This document shows, piece by piece, positions 1 through 8,346 of a stretch of 43,972 nucleotides of DNA. Source of the DNA: Paludibacteraceae bacterium (GTDB lineage Bacteria; Bacteroidota; Bacteroidia; Bacteroidales; Paludibacteraceae); the NCBI GenBank assembly GCA_905235225.1, contig CAJOKE010000010.1, positions 1 to 43,972 on the forward strand, read 5' to 3'. The position numbers and the translations under genes were made by a program. Every line of letters begins with the position of its first letter. Within the stretch, counting starts at the first letter, position 1. The notes below the pieces were generated by a model. It had not been told where the DNA came from and ran no database searches. It saw nothing but the letters and a program-made list of their open reading frames with translations.

Positions 1-1
1 T

Positions 2-1129
2 TGTCCGCGGGGAAGTATCTCCATGAAAGAAAATAGAGAAGGCTTTTTGCAGCCATACATAGATACAAAAACATGTATAGGTTGCCATAAATGCGAGAAG
101 ACATGTCCTATCATCTCGCCAATCACTATTCCAACAGACTTTGAGACACAAGTTTATGCTGCTATCAACAACGATGAAGATATAAGAAGGAAGAGTAGTT
201 CTGGTGGAATGTTTTATGCCTTAGCTAAATGGGCTATTGAACAAAGTGGCATTGTCTTCGGCGCAGCCTTTGAAGGGTATCATCTGAAACATCAATATGC
301 AGAAACTTTGGCAGAAGTAGAGAAGATGATGGGAAGTAAGTATATTCAGAGCGAGATAGGCAATAGTTATATGGAAGCAATGCAATTTTTGAAAGATGGT
401 AGATGGGTGTTATTTTCTGGCACTCCATGTCAGATAGCAGGATTAAAACGATATTTGGGAAAAGAATATGAAAAACTTTTGACGATAGATTTACTTTGTC
501 ATGGAGTTCCAAGTCCGGCAGTTTGGGAAAAGTATATGGAGAGGACATTGCGAGCATTGAAAGCAAAAGACGTCAAAGACATTAGATTTCGAATCAAACG
601 AGAAGATTTATCTGCCCCTTTAAACTTTTACTTTTTTTTCTTCTTCTTGGATGAAAATTATGTGTGGCAGGAGTTCTGTGAATATTGTTATGATAACGTA
701 TATATCTCATATTTCATGAGGCACCTATTCCGAAGTTCATGTTATCAATGCCCATTCAGATCATTGGAAACATCGAATGCGGATTTTACAATAGGCGATT
801 GCTGGAATGTCGAAACAGATCATCCCAATATGTCCGATAACAAAGGCATCTCAACTATCATATTGCATACGCCCAAAGCGCAGGAGGTGTATGCACAAAT
901 CAAACTTGGTTTCACTATTGAAAAGGAAGATGTATTCGTCATGCAGGGACGATATGAGGATGCTAAGATTGAAGAACAAGAAGAAGGGAAAAAGCGATTG
1001 TGGAAAATTTCTAACAGAATGGCGAAATATATACCACTTGAATGGATGAAATTCGTTTATATGCATGATAGAATAGATTATGTTATAAAAAGGAAAATTC
1101 AAAAGATATGGAGAAAAAATACAAAATAG
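2..1129 (+). CDS. Fe-S / coenzyme F420 hydrogenase beta-subunit-like protein, 5' partial
   Basis: The open frame runs to the left edge of the window. Upstream of the first in-window ATG (position 23) the frame reads CPRGSIS, the end of a first 4Fe-4S ferredoxin motif, so the real start lies outside and the ATG at 23 is internal. A second complete motif follows (C-I-G-C-H-K-C-E-K-T-C-P). The rest matches the FrhB-like N- and C-terminal domains, with the SSSGGMF stretch, the SGTPCQIAGL motif and later Cys pairs (CYQCPF). In polysaccharide clusters this family often sits beside pyruvyl- or glycosyltransferases; its exact reaction is not settled, and a redox role in sugar modification is inference. 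It overlaps the next gene by 22 bp. A run of six Phe (near residue 200) is coded by a T-rich stretch, but the frame is intact. Confidence 0.85.
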   Translation, partial: CPRGSISMKENREGFLQPYIDTKTCIGCHKCEKTCPIISPITIPTDFETQVYAAINNDEDIRRKSSSGGMFYALAKWAIEQSGIVFGAAFEGYHLKHQYAETLAEVEKMMGSKYIQSEIGNSYMEAMQFLKDGRWVLFSGTPCQIAGLKRYLGKEYEKLLTIDLLCHGVPSPAVWEKYMERTLRALKAKDVKDIRFRIKREDLSAPLNFYFFFFFLDENYVWQEFCEYCYDNVYISYFMRHLFRSSCYQCPFRSLETSNADFTIGDCWNVETDHPNMSDNKGISTIILHTPKAQEVYAQIKLGFTIEKEDVFVMQGRYEDAKIEEQEEGKKRLWKISNRMAKYIPLEWMKFVYMHDRIDYVIKRKIQKIWRKNTK

Positions 1130-1539
1130 GTTACACTTCCGGTGTGTTTGATATGTTTCATGTAGGGCATTTGAATATTTTACGCAAAGCCAAAGAGCAA
1201 TGTGATTATCTTATTGTAGGAGTTTCCGCAGATGAAGTAGTGAAGTCATATAAACGCAAAATACCGATTATTCCTTTTGCGGATAGAAAGGCAATCGTTG
1301 AAGCGATTAAGTATGTAGATGAAGTTGTGGAACAGGATACTATGGATAAGATGAAAATGTGGGAAAAGGTGCATTTTGATGTAATGTTTCATGGGGATGA
1401 ATGGAAGGGAACTCCTTTGTATAACAAATATGAGGAAGAGTTTGCGAAAGTAGGGGTACATATTGAGTACTTAAATCACACGGAAGGGATAAGTAGTAGT
1501 ATTTTGCGAGAAAAATTGAATCAACAAAAGCATGAATAA
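1108..1539 (+). CDS. TagD-like nucleotidyltransferase (glycerol-3-phosphate cytidylyltransferase family)
   Basis: A 143-residue protein of the cytidylyltransferase fold. It has the nucleotide-binding HxGH motif (H18-V-G-H21) after GVFDMF, and HTEGISSS at 124-131 in place of the family's usual RTEGISTT. The length is typical of TagD, which makes CDP-glycerol from CTP and glycerol-3-phosphate. The next gene is CDP-glycerol glycerophosphotransferase-like, so donor synthesis and transfer are paired, which supports CDP-glycerol or a similar CDP-alditol as product. The start overlaps the previous gene by 22 bp and the end overlaps the next by 8 bp, which indicates one transcript and translational coupling. 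A related substrate such as CDP-ribitol or CDP-ethanolamine cannot be excluded. Confidence 0.85.
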   Translation: MEKKYKIGYTSGVFDMFHVGHLNILRKAKEQCDYLIVGVSADEVVKSYKRKIPIIPFADRKAIVEAIKYVDEVVEQDTMDKMKMWEKVHFDVMFHGDEWKGTPLYNKYEEEFAKVGVHIEYLNHTEGISSSILREKLNQQKHE

Positions 1540-2830
1540 AGTAGAATTGATTCGAAAGGTAGAGGGACTGATGCCACAATCGCTGGTACGGGCATATCGG
1601 AAATCGAAACGATATTTAATATGGAAGAATCAGTTGAGTTCCTATTCAAAAGAATTAAAGCGATTACGTGGGACAAAAGAACCATTGAATGTGGTATTTT
1701 TGGTGTTGTCGTCATCGGTATGGAAATATGATTCCGTCTATCAGTTGATGGAGGAAGATAAACGATTTAATCCGTTAATCATTGTGTGTCCGGCAATCGA
1801 TTTAGCAGAAAACCAGATTATTCTAAAGATGAATCAAACATACGCATATTTTGCGAATAAAGGGTATAACGTGATTATGGCCTGTGATGAGAATAGAGAT
1901 AATTATGTGAGTATAGAGTTGTTGTCACCGGACATCTTGTTCTATGCATCACAATGGGATAAGCATTTCGATGAGCGATATCGAAGTACAACATTGCAAA
2001 AGTATTTAAAGTGCTACGTCAATTATTCATTTAAGAACAATCCGTTTGAATGGTCAATTGCATCGCCTTTTCAGGGACGTATGTGGATGTATTTTTCAGA
2101 ATGCGAAGATAATAGGAAGTTGGCACTTTCATTTAATGCACATGAATTCCGAAATATTCATGTGGTAGGTTATCCAATATATGACGAGATTCAAGTGTTG
2201 GAGGAAAAAGGAGCAGACTGGAAGATTCAAGATAAAAAACATAAACGGATTATATGGGCACCTCATCATTCAATAGAGGGGCATGACGGGTTGATTAAAT
2301 TATCGACCTTCTTGTTGTATGCGAATACAATGAAAGAGTTGGCGATGAAGTATGCTGATAACGTTCAGTTTGCGTTTAAGCCTCATCCACAGTTGAAGAC
2401 AGTACTTTATATGCATCCGAAATGGGGGCAGGAGAAAACGGATGCGTACTATGAATTTTGGCGTTCAGGGAAGAACACTACTGTAGTTGATGGTGCATAT
2501 GCGGATTTATTTAAATCATCCGATGCTATGATACATGATTGCCATTCGTTTGTTGTTGAGTATCTGTATGTGAACAAACCTGTAATGTTTTTGGCGAATT
2601 ATGATAGAGAAGGACAGAGTAATGCTGTCGGAAAGAAAGCTTTTGCAGCGCATTATCACGGTGTAAGTGCTGAAGATATTGAGAAGTTTATTACGGATGT
2701 GGTTGTTAACGATAAGGATACAATGCAATCCGTTCGTAATGAGTTCTATCAGAATATACTTGTGCCACCAAATGGTAAAACTGTTGCAGAGAATATTATT
2801 GATGAAATATCCAAAGCTTTAAATATATGA
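1532..2830 (+). CDS. CDP-glycerol:glycerophosphotransferase-family protein (TagB/TagF-like)
   Basis: A 432-residue protein. Family features are in the C-terminal half: WAPHHSI near residue 247, then FKPHPQL near 286, with the conserved His residues that contact the CDP-glycerol phosphates, and a late acidic HDCHSFVVEYLYVNKP block. The family transfers glycerol-phosphate (or related alditol-phosphate) from the CDP donor to a lipid-linked glycan at the inner face of the membrane. In a Gram-negative this would decorate a capsule or O-antigen rather than teichoic acid. Neighbours support the role: the TagD-like gene upstream overlaps by 8 bp and the GT2 gene downstream overlaps by 4 bp (ATGA). 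Acceptor and number of units added cannot be read from sequence. Confidence 0.8.
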   Translation: MNKVELIRKVEGLMPQSLVRAYRKSKRYLIWKNQLSSYSKELKRLRGTKEPLNVVFLVLSSSVWKYDSVYQLMEEDKRFNPLIIVCPAIDLAENQIILKMNQTYAYFANKGYNVIMACDENRDNYVSIELLSPDILFYASQWDKHFDERYRSTTLQKYLKCYVNYSFKNNPFEWSIASPFQGRMWMYFSECEDNRKLALSFNAHEFRNIHVVGYPIYDEIQVLEEKGADWKIQDKKHKRIIWAPHHSIEGHDGLIKLSTFLLYANTMKELAMKYADNVQFAFKPHPQLKTVLYMHPKWGQEKTDAYYEFWRSGKNTTVVDGAYADLFKSSDAMIHDCHSFVVEYLYVNKPVMFLANYDREGQSNAVGKKAFAAHYHGVSAEDIEKFITDVVVNDKDTMQSVRNEFYQNILVPPNGKTVAENIIDEISKALNI

Positions 2831-3783
2831 ACAAGCCTATTTTAGTTTCTGTCCTTATTATCACTTATAATCAGCAAGACTTTATTGCTCAGGCAATAGA
2901 ATCTGTGTTGATGCAAAAGGTTAATTTCCCTTATGAGATTATCATAGGGGAAGATTTAGGAACAGATAACACTCGCGCCATCTGTGAGGAATATGCTGCA
3001 AAGTATGACTTTATTCATGTGCTACCTCGTAGTAAAAACCTCGGTGTGGCTGGAAATTGGTGTGACTGTGTTCAAAATGCTCAAGGTAAATATATTTTCA
3101 TGCTGGATGGGGATGATTATTGGACAGATTCCAACAAGATGCAAATGCAGGTGGACTTTATGGAAGCTCATCCTGAGTGTATCATTTGTCATACTGACAT
3201 GAATGTATTTTCTATGAACTCGGGAAAACTATCACATAGTAGAAAACATCATCCAATTCCTGAGGGTATGATACAACAAGATGTTCTTGCGGGGCGTGAG
3301 CAAATGACTAGTAGTACTATGTGCTTACGGACGGAATTGGTGAAGAAATACATTCCGTTTGATATATTTGTTAATGAAGATTTCCCTTGTGAAGATTGGC
3401 CGGCTATTGTTATATTAGCTGCATATGGAGAGATACGTTATCTTCCAATTGTGACAACCGTATATCGTGTAGGTCAACCAAGCGTTACTCATCAAATTGA
3501 TTATGGTAAAATTCGCAGATATTGGCAACGAAGCAAACACATGACGGAATGTATCTACAAGATATTCCCAGAACTGGGTGATTTTAAAGATGGTCCATAC
3601 TTTGATTCATGTGTTAATAATTCATTGCTAAATGCCGCGTATGAAAACAATGACTATAAATCAGCTTATGAGTATGCAAAACTAAATCCGAATCAAAGAC
3701 GATGGGCAACCCGATGCGCTAAAAATTGGCTTTTATTTAAACTTTATAGGACTTTTTATTTATTAAGAAAGAGATATGAATAA
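2827..3783 (+). CDS. Family 2 glycosyltransferase
   Basis: A 318-residue inverting GT2 enzyme with a GT-A fold. The N-terminus VSVLIITYNQQDFI, the loop with GEDLGTDNT, and the metal-binding DGDDYW at 94-99 are all visible. No membrane segment is obvious, so it is probably a peripheral cytoplasmic enzyme that adds one sugar to a lipid-linked repeat unit. Donor and linkage are unknown; an amino-deoxysugar made by the two following genes is one possibility. The start ATG lies in an ATGA overlap with the preceding stop, and the end overlaps the next gene by 8 bp. Confidence 0.88.
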   Translation: MNKPILVSVLIITYNQQDFIAQAIESVLMQKVNFPYEIIIGEDLGTDNTRAICEEYAAKYDFIHVLPRSKNLGVAGNWCDCVQNAQGKYIFMLDGDDYWTDSNKMQMQVDFMEAHPECIICHTDMNVFSMNSGKLSHSRKHHPIPEGMIQQDVLAGREQMTSSTMCLRTELVKKYIPFDIFVNEDFPCEDWPAIVILAAYGEIRYLPIVTTVYRVGQPSVTHQIDYGKIRRYWQRSKHMTECIYKIFPELGDFKDGPYFDSCVNNSLLNAAYENNDYKSAYEYAKLNPNQRRWATRCAKNWLLFKLYRTFYLLRKRYE

Positions 3784-4651
3784 ACCGAGACTTATTGAAT
3801 TGCCAAAGTTTCTTGATGAACGGGGCAACTTGTCGTTCTTTGAGAATGACAACCAATTGCCTTTTACCATCCAACGCGTGCATTGGATATACGATGTGCC
3901 GGGAGGAGAAAAACGTGGAGGATTAGCGTATAAAACAACCGAGGAGTTTATTGTAGCCATGTCCGGTTCTTTTGATGTATTAGTAGATGATGGAGTACAA
4001 CAATATCATTTCTCGCTCAACCGCTCTTACATGGGGGTGTATGTTCCGGCCGGTACTTGGCGGACAATAACCAACTATTCCACCAATTCCATAGCGGTTA
4101 TTGCAGCCTCTACGCACTATGATCCTAATGACGCCATACGCGATTATGAAGAGTTTAGAATTTTGAGACAATCAATCATTAGTAATCGGCTATTAGAAAA
4201 TCGCCAAACATCAAACATAACACATCAAACATCATATGTGAAGCATACCATCTATGATTGCGGCATCATCACTCTTGATCGCCATCATTCACAACGCAAG
4301 GGAGACATCTCTGTCATTGAAAATGGGGATACTGTACCTTTTGACGTGAAACGCATCTATTATCTATATGACGTGCCTGGTGGCGAAAGTAGAGGAGGCC
4401 ATGCGCACAAAGAACTCCATCAGTTAATTCTTGCAGCGAGCGGTTCATTTACGGTGACTCTGGATGATAGCAATGTCAAGCGCACCTACATGCTTAATCG
4501 TCCATATCAAGGATTATTAGTCAAGCCAGGTATATGGAGAACGCTGGATGATTTTTCTTCAGGAAGTGTTTGTCTTGTTCTGGCAAGTGAGAAATATCAG
4601 GCGGATGATTATATCCGTGATTATAACGAATTTATAGAATTTAGAAAGTGA
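3776..4651 (+). CDS. Tandem-cupin FdtA/QdtA-like dTDP-4-keto-6-deoxyglucose 3,4-ketoisomerase
   Basis: A 291-residue protein about twice the usual FdtA length, made of two homologous WxcM/FdtA-like cupin domains (about 1-135 and 160-291). The C-terminal half keeps the active-site stretch RGGHAHK with H209 and H211. At the matching place the N-terminal half reads RGGLAYK, with L50 and Y52 replacing both histidines. I infer that the second domain is catalytic and the first structural or regulatory. The family isomerises dTDP-4-keto-6-deoxyglucose to the 3-keto sugar, the step before 3-amination, and an aminotransferase follows directly, so the pair should make a dTDP-3-amino-3,6-dideoxyhexose (Fuc3N or Qui3N type). 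The linker DNA near 4207-4237 carries a repeated ACATCAAACAT, perhaps a trace of the fusion. Confidence 0.85.
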   Translation: MNKPRLIELPKFLDERGNLSFFENDNQLPFTIQRVHWIYDVPGGEKRGGLAYKTTEEFIVAMSGSFDVLVDDGVQQYHFSLNRSYMGVYVPAGTWRTITNYSTNSIAVIAASTHYDPNDAIRDYEEFRILRQSIISNRLLENRQTSNITHQTSYVKHTIYDCGIITLDRHHSQRKGDISVIENGDTVPFDVKRIYYLYDVPGGESRGGHAHKELHQLILAASGSFTVTLDDSNVKRTYMLNRPYQGLLVKPGIWRTLDDFSSGSVCLVLASEKYQADDYIRDYNEFIEFRK

Positions 4652-4653
4652 TT

Positions 4654-5775
4654 ATGAAAGTACCTTTTTTATCACTAAAAGACATAACTGCAAAATACGC
4701 AGGTGAGATCCACGAATCCGCACTCCGTGTAATAGATGCTGGGTGGTATTTACAAGGCAAGGAAAATGAAGCTTTTGAACAGCATTATGCCGACTATATT
4801 GGTAGCGAATACTGCATTGGCTGTGCGAATGGCTTGGATGCGCTTATTTGGATTTATCGCGCGTACATCGAATTAGGCATTATGCAACCCGGCGACGAGG
4901 TAATTGTCCCTGCAAACACCTATATTGCTTCTATATTTGCCATTACGGAGAATGGTCTAAGACCTGTTCTCGTAGAGCCAAATCCCGAAACATTGGAGAT
5001 TGATGATAGCAAAATAGAAGCCGCCATTACTCCGCGCACAAAATCTATTCTTATTGTGCATCTCTATGGTCGTAATGCTATGACTGAGAAAATAGCGGGA
5101 CTTTGCAAAAAATACAACTTGCGATTAGTGGAAGACAATGCACAAGCTCACGGATGTAGATGGAAGGGTAAACGTACCGGATCTATTGGAGAGGCAGCGG
5201 GGCATAGTTTCTATCCGGGAAAGAACCTTGGTGCTTTAGGTGATGCGGGGGCTGTAACTACCAACAATAAGGAGTTGGCAGATGCTATTAGAGCATTAGC
5301 CAACTATGGTAGCCAACGCAAATATGTATTCAAATACACTGGCCGTAATAGCCGTTTGGATGAGATACAAGCTGCGATATTGGATGTCAAACTACTGCAT
5401 TTAGATGAAGATGTAGCTTTGCGTCAGCAAGTGGCGGATTATTACTACGACAATATCTCCAATCCATTGATTACTCTTCCAAAGCGTTTGCTATACGAGC
5501 AGAATGTATATCATCTATTCCCGATATTGGTCGCTGATGGCAAACGTGATGCATTGCATGACTACTTGGAGCAGGAAGGAATCGGAACTGTTATTCATTA
5601 TCCTATAGCTCCGCATAAGCAAGAGTGCTATGCCAAAGAGGAGTGGAATATGCCGCAACTCTCTTTGCCTATAACCGAGCGTCTGGCAGATGAAGAACTC
5701 TCTATCCCTATGTCGCCATGTTTGACAAAGGAACAGATTGAATACGTAGTTAATACAATCAATTCATTCGCATAA
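4654..5775 (+). CDS. DegT/DnrJ/EryC1-type sugar aminotransferase (FdtB/QdtB-like)
   Basis: A 373-residue PLP-dependent aminotransferase. Visible are the N-terminal VPFLSL start typical of the family, ANGLDALI for the phosphate site, EDNAQAHG with the PLP-ring Asp, and [15 protein letters not shown] containing the Schiff-base Lys. It should transfer an amino group from glutamate to the 3-keto-6-deoxyhexose made by the preceding gene. I chose the ATG at 4654, two bases after the previous stop; a GTG at 4648 in the same frame would add two residues and overlap the previous stop. It is the last enzyme of the glycan cluster in this window. The rmlA/rmlB genes needed for the dTDP-sugar precursor are not in the window. 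Confidence 0.88.
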   Translation: MKVPFLSLKDITAKYAGEIHESALRVIDAGWYLQGKENEAFEQHYADYIGSEYCIGCANGLDALIWIYRAYIELGIMQPGDEVIVPANTYIASIFAITENGLRPVLVEPNPETLEIDDSKIEAAITPRTKSILIVHLYGRNAMTEKIAGLCKKYNLRLVEDNAQAHGCRWKGKRTGSIGEAAGHSFYPGKNLGALGDAGAVTTNNKELADAIRALANYGSQRKYVFKYTGRNSRLDEIQAAILDVKLLHLDEDVALRQQVADYYYDNISNPLITLPKRLLYEQNVYHLFPILVADGKRDALHDYLEQEGIGTVIHYPIAPHKQECYAKEEWNMPQLSLPITERLADEELSIPMSPCLTKEQIEYVVNTINSFA

Positions 5776-5786
5776 AGCATACCCCT

Positions 5787-6005
5787 ATGTTCAAGGACAC
5801 GAAAAGATTTGCTTCAACTATCCGCTTCTAGTGGAACGAGATGAAACTGCGTTCCGCAGAGAATGCCAAGTTGTCCGAAATGCAAGACAACGAGGAGATC
5901 GAATGGCGTCATCCTATGGTTAGTTATGGTTATTACATGACCATGAACCATAACCGCAAGGAACGCCGCAAACAACATCAGTTAGAACTACAACAAATCC
6001 AATAG
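5787..6005 (+). pseudogene. Amber-interrupted copy of a small coiled/charged protein
   Basis: From the ATG at 5787 the frame reads MFKDTKRFASTIRF, then TAG at 5829-5831, then stays open for 57 more codons to TAG at 6003-6005. The N-terminus MFK-TKR----IRF matches the intact small gene that starts 2 bp downstream (MFKYTKRLIAEIRFQ), and both end in basic, Gln/His-rich tails. The amber sits where the intact copy has CAG (Gln), so one C-to-T change explains the break. An in-frame ATG at 5841 could still give a 54-residue product. No function is recognised. It follows the aminotransferase stop by 11 bp and may be co-transcribed with the glycan genes. Confidence 0.55.
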
Positions 6006-6007
6006 TT

Positions 6008-6217
6008 ATGTTCAAGTACACCAAACGTCTCATTGCCGAAATTCGCTTTCAGTTAGACGAATTGAAATGGGACAAGAAAGAGGAAGAAGCCATCTCCCAT
6101 GTAGAAGGTTTCTCCGCCCATGGCAGCATGGACGGCTTCCGCATCCATAAACAGTTCGAAGCGCAACGCGCCGATCGCCTTCGTCAGCACAAAGAACAGC
6201 TTGCTGCGATTCATTAG
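6008..6217 (+). CDS. Small charged hypothetical protein (paralog of the broken copy upstream)
   Basis: A 69-residue protein rich in Lys, Glu, Gln and His, probably largely helical, with no signal peptide or membrane segment. I do not recognise the family. Support for being real: it is the intact member of a tandem pair, with a shared N-terminal MFK-TKR----IRF signature and a similar tail in the upstream copy. It starts 2 bp after that copy's final stop, and the run begins right behind the glycan operon in the same direction. The glycan context suggests a small accessory or regulatory product, but this is only inference. It is followed at once by a string of hairpins. Confidence 0.5.
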   Translation: MFKYTKRLIAEIRFQLDELKWDKKEEEAISHVEGFSAHGSMDGFRIHKQFEAQRADRLRQHKEQLAAIH

Positions 6218-6222
6218 AGATA

Positions 6223-6366
6223 TTGCGCACACGCGCAAATACAAAGGTGTGAATATACCTGCGGGCAATCTACTACGCCCGAAAAGCAAATGCCATTAAA
6301 AATTTATCAGCGTGCATGACTCTTAGAAACTGCACGCACCCTGCAGGACACCGTGAGGCATCCTGC
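6223..6366 (+). other. String of four perfect hairpins, possible structured RNA or 3' regulatory region
   Basis: Four inverted repeats follow each other: 6223-6238 (TTGCGC, loop ACAC, GCGCAA), 6262-6281 (CGGGC...GCCCG), 6310-6337 (GCGTGCA...TGCACGC) and 6343-6366 (GCAGGA...TCCTGC). The last is followed by T-rich DNA (TGTATTTTCTTT), so it may be a terminator for the genes upstream. The stretch 6218-6440 has no convincing ORF. Strand is assumed from the upstream operon. Confidence 0.45.
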
Positions 6367-6452
6367 TGTATTTTCTTTGGAGCGAGTTGGATGGTGTTGG
6401 AGAGGTCGTCTACCTACGGTCTGTCGATTTTTAACATTTCATATATTATTAC

Positions 6453-6460
6453 TACCTTTG
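6453..6460 (+). promoter_or_regulatory. Bacteroidetes -7 box (TACCTTTG), upstream promoter
   Basis: TACCTTTG matches TAnnTTTG. The -33 region is only T-rich, with no clean TTTG at 20 bp spacing, so the promoter is weaker or spurious. It could give a longer tRNA-Lys precursor; no ORF of note follows before the tRNA. Confidence 0.4.
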
Positions 6461-6546
6461 CAATGGATAGTCGATATGAAAATATGTGACTTTTATAAAA
6501 AAGTCTGTATGAAAATGTAGAAATTTCAAAAAAATCATCAAAAAAA

Positions 6547-6578
6547 TTTGGTGGAATAAAAAAAAAGCAGTACCTTTG
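6547..6578 (+). promoter_or_regulatory. Promoter of tRNA-Lys
   Basis: TTTG at 6547-6550, a 20 bp spacer, and TACCTTTG at 6571-6578: an exact fit to the Bacteroidetes sigma-ABfr consensus. It lies about 58 bp before the tRNA, allowing a 5' leader of about 50 nt to be trimmed by RNase P. Confidence 0.75.
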
Positions 6579-6636
6579 CAGCCGCTTTGGAAAAATAATT
6601 GCAGAGAACATAATACTGCAGTAGTTGTACAAGCAA

Positions 6637-6709
6637 GTCTCCCTAGCTCAGTTGGTAGAGCAACTGACTCTTAATCAGTGGGTCGAGGGTTCGAGTCCCT
6701 CGGGGGACA
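6637..6709 (+). tRNA. tRNA-Lys (anticodon CTT)
   Basis: A 73-nt cloverleaf can be folded by hand. The acceptor stem GTCTCCC pairs with GGGGGAC (one T-G pair). The D arm is GCTCAGTTGGTAGAGC, the anticodon stem ACTGA/TCAGT encloses loop CTCTTAA with anticodon CTT, and the T arm GAGGG-TTCGAGT-CCCTC is canonical. The discriminator is A and no CCA is encoded. It has its own promoter upstream and a UUCG-loop terminator directly behind. Confidence 0.97.
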
Positions 6710-6713
6710 CAAA

Positions 6714-6737
6714 AGAGAACTTCGGTTCTCTTTTTTT
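6714..6737 (+). terminator. Rho-independent terminator after tRNA-Lys
   Basis: AGAGAAC, loop TTCG, GTTCTCT, then a run of seven T. On the minus strand the same stem is followed by TTTT, so it may also end the yolD-like transcript, whose stop codon is a few bases away. Confidence 0.85.
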
Positions 6738-6741
6738 GTCT

Positions 6742-6885
6742 CTACAACTCACCTAATGCGGCAAAAGATGAAAATTGTGCAGCACGCTCCCACAAAGACA
6801 TAGCGGGATAAATAGTACTGACATGGTGAGGATGATTGATAATCTCCTCTGCCCATGGCTCTAATTTCTGACTTTCTGTGTTCAT
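6742..6885 (-). CDS. Short YolD-like protein, partner of the Y-family polymerase
   Basis: A 47-residue ORF on the minus strand, ATG at 6885-6883 and TAG at 6744-6742, starting 8 bp after the polymerase stop. Its core HPHHVSTIYPAMS and RAAQFSSFAAL resemble the conserved N-terminal part of YolD-like proteins, which are encoded directly behind UvrX/UmuC-type Y-family polymerases in Firmicutes. YolD proteins are thought to act as UmuD-like partners of those polymerases; that part is inference here. Usual family members are about 100 residues or more, and this one stops soon after FAAL, so it is either a natural minimal form or truncated. Direct adjacency and orientation are the best support. Confidence 0.65.
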   Translation of the reverse strand: MNTESQKLEPWAEEIINHPHHVSTIYPAMSLWERAAQFSSFAALGEL

Positions 6886-6893
6886 TTGTATTT

Positions 6894-8339
6894 CTACTCT
6901 CTATGTCCACCGATTTGGGTATTGCGCTCGCGGGCTGTAGCACCCTCATCAAAATTAAGTCCCCGTAAAGCGGCATTCTTGCCAAATCGTTTCCGTATAT
7001 TAAGCAATGCCTGTTGCACACGTTTTTCTTTGTCAATCTCTTTTTGTTGTTCGGCACGATGACGCATAATCTCACTATTATCTGCAAACATGTCTAACTG
7101 AACCGGCGCACAACCAAGTTCTGTCGCTTGTGACTCCGGCACTACATGATCCACGCTCACATTCAGATACCTTACTAATAACCGCTTGTCCGTTTCTGCA
7201 ACAAAGATTTCCCTGACAGCCTCACGCAATAAACGGGAAGATGAAGTCTGTGTACCCAATGCCTTTGAACCATGTGCGGATTTGGGTACAGCACGACCGT
7301 AATGGTCGGTTTTTACAGGACCTTTATAATAAGTACTGATTGCCGCATCTGTCAGATTGGAAGAGTCATAACTAACGGTCACCGTCACATGATCCGCCAC
7401 CAAATGTTTGTCCAACAATTCCATCGACAGATTATCCGCCATCTCCTGAATTACAGTCAATGCCTTGCGGTTCTCATAGGGTGTTGCTAACACCTGTCCA
7501 TTCGACAAGGAATGACTTGATGGTCTATACGCTTTGATATGAGCAATAGTAACCGGCTCCCACCCCCAGGCATGGTCAATCAGCAACTCTGCATTCACAC
7601 CAAACATATCATACAGCAGCTTTTCGTTCATCTCTGACATAAGAGCTACCTGCCCCATCGTGTACATGTCAAACTGCGCCAATCGTTCCGATATACCCCT
7701 TCCGACACGCCAGAAATCTGTGATAGGACGGTGATTCCACAACTCCCTGCGATATGACATTTCGTCCAAGAAAGCAATTCGCACACCGTTCTCGTCAGCA
7801 GGCATGTGCTTCGCTACTATATCCATCGCCACTTTTGCTAAATACAGATTGGTACCGACACCCGCTGTCGCTGTTATACCCGTCTCTGATAACACCTCTT
7901 TTATCATCATTTGAGCCATCTGCTCGCCGGTCATCTTGTTGACTTTAAGGTATGGCGTAACATCTATAAAAACCTCGTCAATCGAATAGACATGCATATC
8001 TTCTTCCGCTATATGACGCAGATAAATATTACGAATGGTGCGGCTATACTTTTTATACAACCCCATTCGCGGAACAGCAACTGTAAAAGACAAATGTAAA
8101 GATGGATTTTGACGGTTCAGTTCATTGACCTTCTGCTTCACCTCAAAAAGACGAGGTCTGCCGGGAATACCATATGCTTTAAGAGAAGGCGAGACAGCTA
8201 AACAGATTGTTTTATCCGTTCGGCTCTCGTCTGCTACAACTAAATTATGCGTGAGCGGGTCAAAGCCCCGCTCAACACATTCTACTGAAGCGTAAAATGA
8301 CTTCAGGTCTATTGCTATATAAACCTTACCGGTATCCAC
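6894..8339 (-). CDS. Y-family translesion DNA polymerase (UmuC/UvrX-like)
   Basis: A 481-residue Y-family polymerase. The palm carboxylates are visible: D11 in IDLKSFYASVE and D121-E122 in YSIDEVFID. The helix-hairpin-helix region and little-finger region follow, ending in a tail with LRGLNFDEGATARERNTQIGGHR. That tail and the SFYASVECVERG start are typical of Firmicutes UvrX/UmuC proteins, which, together with the YolD-like partner, suggests transfer from that group. The enzyme would copy damaged DNA, error-prone and non-processive. The start is a GTG at 8339, 7 bp after the stop of the endonuclease I gene; no ATG in frame fits better. No LexA-type operator was recognised. Confidence 0.88.
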   Translation of the reverse strand: MDTGKVYIAIDLKSFYASVECVERGFDPLTHNLVVADESRTDKTICLAVSPSLKAYGIPGRPRLFEVKQKVNELNRQNPSLHLSFTVAVPRMGLYKKYSRTIRNIYLRHIAEEDMHVYSIDEVFIDVTPYLKVNKMTGEQMAQMMIKEVLSETGITATAGVGTNLYLAKVAMDIVAKHMPADENGVRIAFLDEMSYRRELWNHRPITDFWRVGRGISERLAQFDMYTMGQVALMSEMNEKLLYDMFGVNAELLIDHAWGWEPVTIAHIKAYRPSSHSLSNGQVLATPYENRKALTVIQEMADNLSMELLDKHLVADHVTVTVSYDSSNLTDAAISTYYKGPVKTDHYGRAVPKSAHGSKALGTQTSSSRLLREAVREIFVAETDKRLLVRYLNVSVDHVVPESQATELGCAPVQLDMFADNSEIMRHRAEQQKEIDKEKRVQQALLNIRKRFGKNAALRGLNFDEGATARERNTQIGGHRE

Positions 8340-8346
8340 AAACGCA

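Noticed and set aside
614..660. Frameshift in the T-rich poly-Phe run of the first gene
   Set aside because: The frame stays open and family motifs continue on both sides in the same frame.
5787..6005. TAG recoded as glutamine or another residue
   Set aside because: Other clear genes here end in TAG (for example the RapZ fusion at 19098, sppA at 33095), so TAG is a normal stop.
6637..6737. tRNA-Lys as an integration site
   Set aside because: No repeat of the tRNA 3' end was noticed in the window and no integrase is adjacent.
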